Source: an archaeon
GTDB lineage: Archaea; Iainarchaeota; Iainarchaeia; Iainarchaeales; Iainarchaeaceae
Length of the DNA: 6,520 nucleotides
Assembly (NCBI GenBank): GCA_024653865.1
Contig: JANLHD010000068.1
Coordinates: 1 to 6,520, forward strand
Direction: 5' to 3'
The position numbers were made by a program, and so were the translations under genes. Below, piece after piece: positions 1 to 5,449 of the stretch (position 1 is the stretch's first letter; every line of letters starts with the position of its first letter). The notes under the pieces are model-generated. The model searched no databases. It saw only the letters and a program-made list of their open reading frames with translations, and was not told the DNA's origin.

Positions 1-40
1 GGTTAACAGCCAGATGCTCTACCTGCTGAGCTACCGGGGC
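1..40 (-). tRNA. tRNA-Asn (anticodon GUU), 5' part only, cut by window edge
   Basis: Read on the minus strand from position 40, the sequence gives a 7-base acceptor strand GCCCCGG, then UA, a D-arm GCUC...GAGC with the AGCAGGUA loop, and an anticodon stem UCUGG with loop CUGUUAA, placing anticodon GUU for asparagine. The window ends just inside the 3' side of the anticodon stem, so the variable loop, T-arm and acceptor 3' strand are not visible. The loop runs into the 3' stem strand without interruption, so there is no sign of an intron directly after position 37. A transcript start could not be fixed: a weak TATA-like stretch lies at about 79-91 on the minus strand. Confidence 0.93.
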
Positions 41-143
41 AAAAAAACCACTAACTAGTTCTTTTCGGCCAAAATTGACCTATACAATAGGATTTCCATA
101 GTAATAAAAAAGTATTTACCCAAGCCCCGCCAAATCGCAAAAC

Positions 144-153
144 CTTATTATTT
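144..153 (+). promoter_or_regulatory. possible TATA box for the 174-aa membrane-anchored gene
   Basis: The AT-rich stretch cttattattt is centred about 35 bases before the ATG at 184, which would put the transcript start near 175 and leave a very short leader. The element is only a modest match to the archaeal TATA consensus. A second AT-rich stretch at 100-116 is an alternative. Confidence 0.35.
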
Positions 154-183
154 CCAAAAGCCCAGAATAGTAGGAAGATTCCC

Positions 184-708
184 ATGGTAAAGATAACGCC
201 TTTTGATTTCACTGTGCTTGTTTTGGTGCCTCTTGCATCACTCGCCCTTGTGCTCGGCATCCGGTATTTTTTTTACCGGAAAAAAGAGCCCCAAATTTGG
301 CACATGCGCTCCGAGCAGGTGATTAAGGAGGAATTGCGCGACGCGTTTGCGGTGGAACCAATAATTTCTGAAACCGGGCCCGAGGATGTCGATGCAATCC
401 TTGCCGACCTTGTTTCCATCTCAAAAGAGCGGGACCCCGCAATTACGACAAGGTTTTATGTCAGGGGCGAGGATGAAAAGAAAAGGCCTTTTGTTGCCGC
501 AACAATTATTTCCAAAATCGCGGTCGAGGAAAAACGCAGCCACTGGTTTTTTTACGCAATCAAGACGGGCAGTTTTACCGGGGGGCCTGGGCTAATAAAA
601 TCCGGTAAGTGGCTGGTTGCATATGAATACAAGAACCTTGAGGAATTCAAAAGCGATTTGGACAGGTTCTTTGCGCTCTCGAAGCGCGCGGAATACGCCG
701 CACTGTGA
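184..708 (+). CDS. hypothetical protein with single N-terminal membrane anchor
   Basis: This 174-residue protein was not recognised as a known family. Residues about 8-31 form one strongly hydrophobic segment followed by a basic stretch (YRKK at 31-34). By the positive-inside rule that predicts a cytoplasmic C-terminal domain. The soluble part (about 35-174) alternates acidic/basic helices with aromatic-rich strand-like segments (for example RSHWFFYAIKTGSF at 118-131 and GKWLVAYEYK at 141-150), followed by a helix ending RFFALSKRAEYAAL. It looks like a compact alpha/beta domain held at the membrane. ATG 184 is chosen because the hydrophobic anchor begins directly after it, and a weak purine-rich stretch (aggaag, 172-177) precedes it. 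It diverges from tRNA-Asn and is 80 bases before the next gene, which has its own promoter. No catalytic motif is visible, and function is unknown. Confidence 0.8.
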   Translation: MVKITPFDFTVLVLVPLASLALVLGIRYFFYRKKEPQIWHMRSEQVIKEELRDAFAVEPIISETGPEDVDAILADLVSISKERDPAITTRFYVRGEDEKKRPFVAATIISKIAVEEKRSHWFFYAIKTGSFTGGPGLIKSGKWLVAYEYKNLEEFKSDLDRFFALSKRAEYAAL

Positions 709-746
709 CAAACGCGCGCAGTGCTTGGAAATTCGGCGGTCGCAAC

Positions 747-784
747 GTTTATTAACAAGAAAATTGTTTGTTTTCTAGGTGATT
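747..784 (+). promoter_or_regulatory. promoter and ribosome binding site for the 75-aa gene
   Basis: gtttattaac (747-756) is a good TATA-like element whose centre predicts a transcript start near 777. aggtgatt (777-784) matches the archaeal Shine-Dalgarno sequence and lies four bases before the TTG at 789. The RBS decides this unusual start codon. Confidence 0.6.
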
Positions 785-788
785 AAAT

Positions 789-1016
789 TTGCCTCAGCAA
801 CATTTTGACGAATTCGAAAAGCACATTCAATTAAGGGACGAGCACAAAAAGAAGGCGGAGCACAAGAGAAAAAACGCTTCCAAGTTGCCGATTGTTGGGA
901 CGCTTGATGAGTGGCTCGCGAAAAGGCACGAGTCCAAGGCAGCCCACCACGAAAGCTTGGCTTTCGAGAGCGCGGAAAAGCACGCACAAGCCGTGAAGAC
1001 AAAGCAGAAGCTCTAA
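789..1016 (+). CDS. small His/Lys-rich helical hypothetical protein (TTG start)
   Basis: This 75-residue, highly charged protein was not recognised. It contains no Met after the start, so TTG 789 is the only plausible start in this part of the frame. It is backed by the AGGTGATT ribosome binding site directly upstream. Eight of 75 residues are His and thirteen are Lys. The pattern suggests two amphipathic helices (about 2-31 and 38-73) broken by SKLPIVGTLDEW, which is the only hydrophobic patch. No membrane segment, Cys or known motif is present. Its basic, soluble nature would suit a nucleic-acid, ribosome or metal-associated small protein, but that is inference. It has its own promoter, ends at a T-rich terminator and is convergent with the SRP RNA gene. 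Confidence 0.65.
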   Translation: MPQQHFDEFEKHIQLRDEHKKKAEHKRKNASKLPIVGTLDEWLAKRHESKAAHHESLAFESAEKHAQAVKTKQKL

Positions 1017-1029
1017 AAAAATTGCGCTC

Positions 1030-1045
1030 TTTTTTTTCGAAAAAA
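1030..1045 (+). terminator. oligo-T terminator after the 75-aa gene, palindromic
   Basis: Fourteen bases after the stop codon lies a run of eight T (1030-1037), followed by CG and six A. The 14-bp palindrome at 1032-1045 (T6-CG-A6) also offers a T-run to transcripts arriving on the minus strand. Oligo-T is the usual archaeal termination signal. Confidence 0.55.
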
Positions 1046-1084
1046 TTTACTAATTTAATTAAGCGCAGCAGGTTCTTTCCGCCG

Positions 1085-1186
1085 CGCTTTTTACATTTTC
1101 TTTTTGTTCGCGAAGCAGTTCTTTTTCTTTTCCGATAACGCTTTTTACATTTTTCTTTTTGTTCGCGAAGCCATTCTTTTCTTTTT
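1085..1186. repeat. two imperfect direct copies of a ~47-bp T-rich repeat
   Basis: Copy 1 (1085-1131) and copy 2 (1139-1186) share cgctttttacatttt, a one-T length difference, then ctttttgttcgcgaagc and a T/C-rich tail. Spacing is 54-55 bp. Each copy contains the palindrome TTCGCGAA (1107-1114 and 1162-1169). The block lies just past the SRP RNA terminator, between two convergent genes, with no credible reading frame. The plus strand is almost all pyrimidine apart from the palindromes. Confidence 0.75.
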
Positions 1187-1194
1187 TGGCTCAG

Positions 1195-1226
1195 CTTTTT
1201 TCTTTTCTTCCAAGAAAAGAAAAAAG
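1195..1226 (-). terminator. SRP RNA terminator with 15-bp perfect inverted repeat
   Basis: Directly past the SRP RNA 3' end the minus strand reads six T, C, four T, C, TT, which is a strong archaeal oligo-T stop. The tract is the arm of a perfect 15-bp inverted repeat (1195-1209 with 1212-1226) separated by only two bases. One arm is all pyrimidine and the other all purine. Confidence 0.7.
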
Positions 1227-1500
1227 GTGAGTGGGCAGGCCCCAGGGTGGATTAACTTTTTGGGCAAGGGTTGTGCCCTAATCCTCTCTTGCTTCCGTTT
1301 GGCCCTGAGCATTGAGTGAGAGAGTTACCGCTGCTCCCTTCCGGGCCTTGCGGGTTTGGCTCCGCCAAACAATCTCAGGGGTCAGAAGGTCATCGGCGGG
1401 AAAAGGAACCCAGGCCAAAGAGCAACCGCCCCTGGGGCTTCGGCTCCGGCTAAAGCGGGTTTCCGGTAACAGGGGACCGCTAATTCCCCAGACTAGCCCA
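1226..1500 (-). ncRNA. ffs: signal recognition particle RNA (archaeal 7S RNA)
   Basis: The RNA scaffold of the signal recognition particle binds SRP19 and SRP54 and targets ribosomes making membrane and secreted proteins. Read on the minus strand, the Alu domain comes first: the 5' TGGGCTAG pairs with the 3' CTGCCCA end, and CCCCTGTTACCGGAAACC holds the UGUNR motif (complement of 1467-1471). The S domain follows. A helix-6 hairpin has GTTTGGC/GCCAAAC arms (1354-1370) around a GGAG-type loop. Helix 8 reads CAAGG-CCC-GGAA-GGG-AGCA, with the GGAA tetraloop at 1339-1342 and the AGCA of the SRP54 internal loop at 1332-1335. The length of about 275 nt is near the usual ~300 for archaea. The 5' end at about 1500 is set by the closing helix and by the TATA box 25 bases upstream. 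The 3' end is set by the T-run at 1225 downward. It is convergent with the 75-aa gene and divergent from ftsZ. Confidence 0.96.
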
Positions 1501-1518
1501 TCAGATATTGCTATAACA

Positions 1519-1531
1519 ACTATAAAAAGCC
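1519..1531 (-). promoter_or_regulatory. SRP RNA promoter TATA box
   Basis: On the minus strand, aggctttttatag has its TATA-like core (ctttttata) centred near 1525, about 25 bases before the SRP RNA 5' end at 1500. The upstream part of the box is the first six bases of the 45-bp repeat unit. Confidence 0.65.
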
Positions 1532-1630
1532 TTTATTTTCTGAAAAATCAAGAGAGTTACATGGCTTTTTAAAGCCTTTATTTTCTGAAAAATCAAGAGA
1601 GTTACATGGCTTTTTAAAGCCTTTATTTTC
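1526..1630. repeat. 45-bp tandem repeat, 2.3 perfect copies, upstream of SRP RNA
   Basis: Two identical 45-bp units (1526-1570, 1571-1615) are followed by the first 15 bases of a third (1616-1630). Each unit starts AAAGCC and ends GGCTTTTT, so each junction creates the palindrome GGCTTTTTAAAGCC. On the minus strand this reads CTTTAAAAAG, a TATA-like element. The repeat overlaps the SRP promoter at its left end and so may supply extra promoter or factor-binding copies. The period is a multiple of three, but neither strand gives a convincing protein. Confidence 0.9.
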
Positions 1631-1830
1631 AACAATTCGAGGACAGCAAGAGGTTTTTTGTTTCAAATAAGAACTTTTTAACACTCTGATTGATTTTTTG
1701 GGGTTTGTTAAGCCCAATTAACATTATTTCGAGGAAAAACGAAAAATTAACACTTATACATAAGTGATTTGGGGGTTTTTTGGCATTTTTTTGGAATAAA
1801 GCGTTATAAAGGCGGTATACATAAAAGTGA
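1631..1830. other. AT-rich non-coding spacer between SRP promoter and ftsZ promoter
   Basis: This stretch has no convincing reading frame on either strand and no recognisable RNA gene. It contains several plus-strand T-runs (1655-1660, 1695-1700, 1775-1780, 1787-1793) and the dyad at 1751-1766. It appears to be a divergent regulatory spacer of the SRP RNA and ftsZ genes. Confidence 0.5.
1751..1766. promoter_or_regulatory. operator-like dyad upstream of ftsZ
   Basis: CACTTATACATAAGTG has perfect 7-base arms around two central bases. A related sequence, tatacataaaagtg, recurs at 1816-1829 next to the ftsZ TATA box. The symmetry suits a dimeric regulator. No regulator is identifiable. Confidence 0.4.
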
Positions 1831-1842
1831 ACGCATATAAAG
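1801..1842 (+). promoter_or_regulatory. ftsZ promoter region with stacked TATA-like elements
   Basis: Three TATA-like stretches lie close together: gttataaagg (1803-1812), tatacataaaag (1816-1827) and gcatataaagg (1833-1843). The last is the best match and predicts a transcript start near 1864, giving a leader of about 60 bases before ATG 1925. The others could give longer leaders. Confidence 0.55.
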
Positions 1843-1911
1843 GAGATAAGCATCAAATATACCAGAATCTTTGAGTTTACTGGCTATTTAGGCCATAAAC
1901 CGGACCAATAT

Positions 1912-1919
1912 AGGGGTGA
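1912..1919 (+). promoter_or_regulatory. ftsZ ribosome binding site, overlaps a GTG alternative start
   Basis: aggggtga resembles the archaeal Shine-Dalgarno GGTGA core and lies five bases before ATG 1925. The in-frame GTG at 1916 is inside this site, so it is unlikely to be the start. Confidence 0.6.
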
Positions 1920-1924
1920 AACTG

Positions 1925-3010
1925 ATGAAATCTATCGTGGAAAATGCAATAAATACCGAATCCAAAACCGAGGACCGCCTCGAGGAGTTCGGAACGCCTA
2001 AAATCATGGTTATAGGCGCAGGAGGAGCGGGATGCAATGCGGTCAACAGGATCGCAAACATGGGAATAGCAGGAGCCCAGCTTGTTGCGGCCAACACAGA
2101 CAAGCAGCATCTGGCAATGATCAACGATGAGTTGACCAAAATCCTCATAGGTAAGAGCGTAACAAGGGGCCTTGGAGCCGGCGGATACCCGGAAATAGGC
2201 GCAAAGGCAGCGGAAGTTAGCCGCTCAGCCCTTGAAGAAGTGCTTGACGGCGTCGACATGCTCTTTATCAGCGCGGGAATGGGAGGAGGAACCGGGACAG
2301 GTGCGGCACCCATTATAGCTGGAATTGCCAAGGGACAAGGAGCAATTGTAATAGCAATTGTCACCTACCCCTTTGCACTCGAAAAAGCAAGGCTGGTTAA
2401 GGCAGAGGAAGGAATCGAGGCACTAAAAGAGGTCACGGACACGGTTGTTGTAATCGACAACAATAGGCTGGTTGAACTCGTGCCGAACCTGCCAATACAG
2501 GACGCATTCAAGGTGGCGGATGAGGTAATCGCAAGAACGGTCAGAGGAATCACCGAAACCATCACACAGCCCTCGCTCATCAACCTCGACTACGCGGATG
2601 TTCGCTCAATCATGAGCAACAAGGGACTTAGCGTTATTGCGGTCGGCGAATCAAAGAGTGTTGACAAGGTGAACGAAGTTGTTGCGGACACGCTCAAAAA
2701 CGCGCTCCTTGATGTTGACATCAGCGGGGCAACGGGCGCACTCATACACATCACGGGCGGGCCTGAATTGACCCTTGGTGAGGCAAACCAGATTGGTGAA
2801 ATGCTAACTGACAGAATCGACCCCAAGGCATCGGTAATCTGGGGCTCAAGGGTTGACCCGACTTTTGAGAACAAAATCGAGGTCATAACAATCTTCACTG
2901 GAGTCAAGAGCCCATACATCAGGGGACCTAGCGCGGCAAGCGCGGGCGACCGCAGAAAGGGCAGCTCAAGCAGCGCAAAAAGGGACCCATTCGACATGGA
3001 TTACCTATAA
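1925..3010 (+). CDS. ftsZ: cell division GTPase FtsZ, FtsZ1-like
   Basis: This 361-residue tubulin homologue polymerises with GTP into the cytokinetic ring at midcell. The order is: a short N-terminal MKSIVENAI helix common in archaeal FtsZ; nucleotide-binding GAGGAGCNAVNR (31-42); NTDKQH (58-63); the tubulin signature GGGTGTG (120-126); NNRL (179-182); and the T7 catalytic loop NLDYAD (220-225), whose acidic residues complete the GTPase site of the neighbouring subunit. The C-terminal domain runs to about 335, followed by a Ser/Ala/Gly-rich linker and a terminal DPFDMDYL. The combination PNLPI, ETITQPSLINLDYAD and HITGGPELTL resembles FtsZ1 more than FtsZ2. Length is typical. ATG 1925 is preferred over GTG 1916 because of the ribosome binding site and the family's MKSIV start. 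It has its own promoter and terminator, so it looks monocistronic. Confidence 0.97.
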   Translation: MKSIVENAINTESKTEDRLEEFGTPKIMVIGAGGAGCNAVNRIANMGIAGAQLVAANTDKQHLAMINDELTKILIGKSVTRGLGAGGYPEIGAKAAEVSRSALEEVLDGVDMLFISAGMGGGTGTGAAPIIAGIAKGQGAIVIAIVTYPFALEKARLVKAEEGIEALKEVTDTVVVIDNNRLVELVPNLPIQDAFKVADEVIARTVRGITETITQPSLINLDYADVRSIMSNKGLSVIAVGESKSVDKVNEVVADTLKNALLDVDISGATGALIHITGGPELTLGEANQIGEMLTDRIDPKASVIWGSRVDPTFENKIEVITIFTGVKSPYIRGPSAASAGDRRKGSSSSAKRDPFDMDYL

Positions 3011-3019
3011 ATGATTTAC

Positions 3020-3057
3020 TGCGGGAGCGAGAGTTCCCGCAAACTCTTTTTCTTTTT
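3020..3057 (+). terminator. ftsZ terminator hairpin plus T-runs
   Basis: Nine bases after the ftsZ stop, TGCGGGA (3020-3026) pairs with TCCCGCA (3035-3041) around eight bases, followed by two T5 runs (3047-3051 and 3053-3057). A competing stem is possible between agagtt (3031-3036 area) and aactct (3042-3047 area), which shares bases with the first. Confidence 0.75.
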
Positions 3058-3067
3058 GGCCACAAAA

Positions 3068-3076
3068 CTTTAAATT
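3068..3076 (+). promoter_or_regulatory. TATA box of the methyltransferase-like gene
   Basis: ctttaaatt is centred at about 3072, 27 bases before ATG 3099. This predicts transcription starting at or within a base or two of the start codon, that is, a leaderless mRNA. No Shine-Dalgarno sequence is present. Confidence 0.65.
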
Positions 3077-3098
3077 GCACATAGCCTGATTTTATTTG

Positions 3099-3851
3099 AT
3101 GCCAAAACCGAAAAGACCAAGAAAAAGTCTCGAAGTTAGCGACCAAGCGGGAAGAACATTATCAAGACAGGAACAAAGAGATGTCAATAAGACACTTAAA
3201 AGCCAGGGAGTTAATGATTTAAGTTCACTTAACAATTACTGGCCAATGGCAGAATATAATCTAATTGCCAACCGCCGTCTCCATGGAATGTTGCACCCGG
3301 ATAATTTAACCGGGAGGTTATCGCACAAAATAAATAAAATCGTAGAAGGCTTTATGCTGGGCACAGAAATTCCGAGAATGGCTGCAGAAATAGGCGGGCC
3401 AAAAAACATGCGCGTGCTTGAAATAGGCGCCCACAGCGGAAGGCTGGCTGAGCACCTTATAAGGAAATTTGGCCTCAAGCCGGAAAACTACACAATTGGA
3501 GACATTGATTATCCAATTGACGACAGACAGATTGGGCCTCGGCTTGTGAAGCAGCCTTTTTTGTGGGTTAAGCAGGGAAAAATGAAAAAAGTGCACGTGA
3601 ACCTGCTAACGCAGCCGCCAAAATCAGTAGGAAAGGTGCACCTTATACTTGTGCCAAATGTGGACGGTTCACCGACAACGATCAAATCTTTAATCCATCT
3701 ATATTCCCCATTGCTTGAACCGGGAGGCAAGATTATTGTAAACCGAATTTCCCGTTTTTACAGTATTTCCGAGGAATATGCCAAGGAAGGAATAGAACTT
3801 CGCTTCTTTCCCCAATATCAGGGGACATTGCATATCATCAAAACAAAATAG
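3099..3851 (+). CDS. class I SAM-dependent methyltransferase-like protein, substrate unknown
   Basis: This 250-residue protein has a basic N-terminus (MPKPKRPRKS) and a helical N-terminal part up to about 95, then a Rossmann-type fold. Motif I is VLEIGAHSGRLAEHL (106-120), the glycine-rich S-adenosylmethionine loop. Strand two ends in the acidic GDID (134-137). VHLILVPNV (180-188) is in the motif IV position, and LLEPGGKIIVN (205-215) is the usual post-motif hairpin and strand. Motif IV lacks the NPPY or DPPY of N6-adenine enzymes, so the target cannot be named. Loss of activity is also possible. A TTG sits directly before the ATG, but ATG 3099 fits the TATA box position and a leaderless transcript. 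The stop codon abuts the stop of the minus-strand protease, so the two genes are convergent with no gap and no terminator between them. Confidence 0.8.
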   Translation: MPKPKRPRKSLEVSDQAGRTLSRQEQRDVNKTLKSQGVNDLSSLNNYWPMAEYNLIANRRLHGMLHPDNLTGRLSHKINKIVEGFMLGTEIPRMAAEIGGPKNMRVLEIGAHSGRLAEHLIRKFGLKPENYTIGDIDYPIDDRQIGPRLVKQPFLWVKQGKMKKVHVNLLTQPPKSVGKVHLILVPNVDGSPTTIKSLIHLYSPLLEPGGKIIVNRISRFYSISEEYAKEGIELRFFPQYQGTLHIIKTK

Positions 3852-5267
3852 TCAGAAGAACAGCGGCAGGGCGTTGATGAAGAGCAACGTGAGTATGCTA
3901 ATCAAAAAGAACTTTGCAATGAGCTCTTGCTTTTCCTTCCTTGATTTTCCCGAAAACTTCACGTAGGGCAAGAACAGAAGCGCGGCCATTCTCCCGCCAT
4001 CGAATGGTGGCATTGGCAGGAAGTTGAGCGCGGCAACCAAAAAGTTCAGCAGGAACAGCCAGAACAGGAATTCTATTATGAGGGTTGCAATGGTCGCGAA
4101 CAAAACATAGGACTGGGGCAATTCAAATGCTTCGTTCCTAACCCCCTGCGGGACAAAGCCGTACTGCCCGAGTTCATTTGGCTCGATAGTGACCGTTACC
4201 TGTTCAGAATTGCGTTCGAGCAAAAATGTTTTTGCGTCGTGCCTGTTTTGCCCGAGCGCTCGCGCAAGGCCTGCTGGATTGTTTATTGCCACCGCATTTA
4301 TTGCGAGGATTTTATCCCCCTCCTCAAGTTTTCCAAATGCGGGGGCAGGGTAGGTTGAGCCGCAAAAAGTGGTTTGCTCAAGAACGCCGGCAACGGCAAC
4401 GCCCGAAAAAATTTGGCCTTCAACCCCGGGGAAAAATTGGTCCGAAACCGGGCCAACAACCGAAATTGCGCCAAACAGCACCACCCCTGTGATTAGCATT
4501 ACAACAAGGTTCGCCATAGGGCCTGCGGCGAGGAAAGGCAATACCTTCTCGTCCTTTGCCCTCGAAATTTCCCCCTCGTCAGGCTCCACAAATGCGCCAA
4601 CCGGAAGAAAGCCGAACAATATTACTCCGGTGGATTTTATTTTGAAGCCCTCGCGCCTGCCGACAATCCCGTGCATTCCCTCGTGCACGAGCAAAATTAT
4701 GAGCAGCGAAAGCCAAGCGTGAAGCGGCGGGCTGATTGGAACGCCGGGAATCTCAACCCCGGGAATGAGCGGCGCAACTCCCGGGCAGCTGCGAATTCCC
4801 AAAAGGTATTTTGAAACAATGTCTAGCGCCTGCAAAAAAAGCGAGAAGAGCGTGAAGCCCGCGAGACCCATCAATCCGAACGAAACCACGAGCGCGGGAA
4901 AATAAGGGCCAACAAGAAGGTTGTTTGAGAACACGCCGTCAAAAAGAATGTCTAGCCCAAGAAATCCAAGCGAGAGGCCGGCAAAGGATGCGAGAAAAAG
5001 CAAGGCCCTCTTTGCCTTCGGAAGGTTTCTCCCGTAAAGGTAATCAACCGCGATTGCGCCAAAGCCCAAAATTAGCCCTACTGTTGTGAAAGCATCGATG
5101 AATTTTTCGTGCTTTGCCATTTTGTCAAAAAAACCCAGGGGTTTTTTGCTTTTTATTAGGGAAATCAGAAAGAATGTGTCGTGCTTTGTGAATGTTTTGA
5201 TAAGGAAGGTGATAAGCGCCGAAACAAGGAGAAAGCCGATTATTAGCACTGGAAAGTCGGTTGCCAT
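3852..5267 (-). CDS. site-2-protease-type M50 membrane metallopeptidase with PDZ-like domain
   Basis: This 471-residue polytopic membrane zinc protease belongs to the family that cuts substrates within the membrane. N-terminal hydrophobic segments lie at about 5-25, 61-77, 86-108 and 121-148. The catalytic helix around 185-205 carries HEGMH (195-199), an HExxH zinc site with E196 as catalytic base. AAGPMANL (247-254) is the conserved GPxxN segment. A PDZ-like domain occupies about 285-362 and contains LEEGDKILAINAVAI. The second active-site element is NFLPMPPFDGGRM (415-427), in which D423 should be the third zinc ligand. Segments at 388-413 and 448-470 close the protein. The frame is open upstream to 5408, but ATG 5267 is chosen because the hydrophobic N-terminus begins there and a TATA box lies about 28 bases before it. 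It is divergent from thioredoxin. Substrate unknown; regulated intramembrane proteolysis is the likely role by family. Confidence 0.93.
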   Translation of the reverse strand: MATDFPVLIIGFLLVSALITFLIKTFTKHDTFFLISLIKSKKPLGFFDKMAKHEKFIDAFTTVGLILGFGAIAVDYLYGRNLPKAKRALLFLASFAGLSLGFLGLDILFDGVFSNNLLVGPYFPALVVSFGLMGLAGFTLFSLFLQALDIVSKYLLGIRSCPGVAPLIPGVEIPGVPISPPLHAWLSLLIILLVHEGMHGIVGRREGFKIKSTGVILFGFLPVGAFVEPDEGEISRAKDEKVLPFLAAGPMANLVVMLITGVVLFGAISVVGPVSDQFFPGVEGQIFSGVAVAGVLEQTTFCGSTYPAPAFGKLEEGDKILAINAVAINNPAGLARALGQNRHDAKTFLLERNSEQVTVTIEPNELGQYGFVPQGVRNEAFELPQSYVLFATIATLIIEFLFWLFLLNFLVAALNFLPMPPFDGGRMAALLFLPYVKFSGKSRKEKQELIAKFFLISILTLLFINALPLFF

Positions 5268-5288
5268 TAGTAAACAATTGCGGCGGCG

Positions 5289-5301
5289 GTTTAATAACCT
5301 T
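5289..5301 (-). promoter_or_regulatory. TATA box of the M50 protease gene
   Basis: On the minus strand aggttattaaacc is centred about 28 bases before ATG 5267, predicting a leaderless or near-leaderless mRNA. This supports 5267 over the longer open frame. Confidence 0.6.
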
Positions 5302-5374
5302 TTGCGGATTTTGAGGGAAAAGGCTCCTTCAAAAGAGGAGTGATTTTTTGGCGATTTTTTTTCACTACACCAAA

Positions 5375-5387
5375 ACAAATAAAAAAG
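5375..5387 (+). promoter_or_regulatory. probable TATA box of the thioredoxin-regulator unit
   Basis: acaaataaaaaag is an A-rich TATA-like element predicting a transcript start near 5407, with a leader of about 40 bases. The match is moderate. Confidence 0.45.
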
Positions 5388-5388
5388 A

Positions 5389-5426
5389 GTAGTGGCTAAA
5401 TTAGTCACTACCGAACTGTTGTTCGG
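5389..5426. promoter_or_regulatory. two adjoining dyads at the thioredoxin transcript start
   Basis: Dyad 1 pairs GTAGTGGCT (5389-5397) with AGTCACTAC (5403-5411), nine pairs including one G-U, around a 5-base loop. Dyad 2 pairs CCGAAC (5411-5416) with GTTCGG (5421-5426) around TGTT. They touch at 5411. Dyad 1 lies between the TATA box and the predicted start, where archaeal repressors often bind. Dyad 2 would lie in the mRNA leader. A third CACTAC at 5363-5368 could also pair with GTAGTG. Confidence 0.55.
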
Positions 5427-5449
5427 AGTGAACCAAAGGAGTTTTTATT

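Noticed and set aside
700..724. GCACTG/CAGTGC inverted repeat at the end of the 174-aa gene
   Set aside because: Six-base arms with a 13-base loop overlapping the stop codon and no T-run after it, so it is not a convincing terminator.
1312..1572. 86-codon open frame on the plus strand
   Set aside because: It lies across the SRP RNA gene and its promoter. The frame follows RNA structure and the 45-bp repeat, not a protein.
1526..1630. CRISPR array
   Set aside because: The units are directly adjacent with no variable spacers, so this is a simple tandem repeat.
1520..1717. 65-codon minus-strand frame with a repeated 15-residue peptide
   Set aside because: The repeat peptide is only the 45-bp DNA repeat read in frame. 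It overlaps the SRP promoter, and no ribosome binding site or domain supports it.
1888..2364. 158-codon frame antisense to ftsZ
   Set aside because: Ser/Pro/Ala-rich shadow of the ftsZ coding sequence. The FtsZ frame is unambiguous.
2590..2997. 135-codon frame antisense to the 3' part of ftsZ
   Set aside because: Low-complexity shadow with no start signal of its own.
5324..5360. Hairpin CTCCT/AGGAG followed by T-runs, terminator-like on the plus strand
   Set aside because: No plus-strand gene ends here. It lies in the divergent spacer, and the short stem may be chance. It would matter only if antisense transcripts across the protease exist.
5268..5408. 47-codon N-terminal extension of the M50 protease
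   Set aside because: It would run through the protease's own TATA box at 5289-5301 and adds a non-family sequence before a clean hydrophobic N-terminus.
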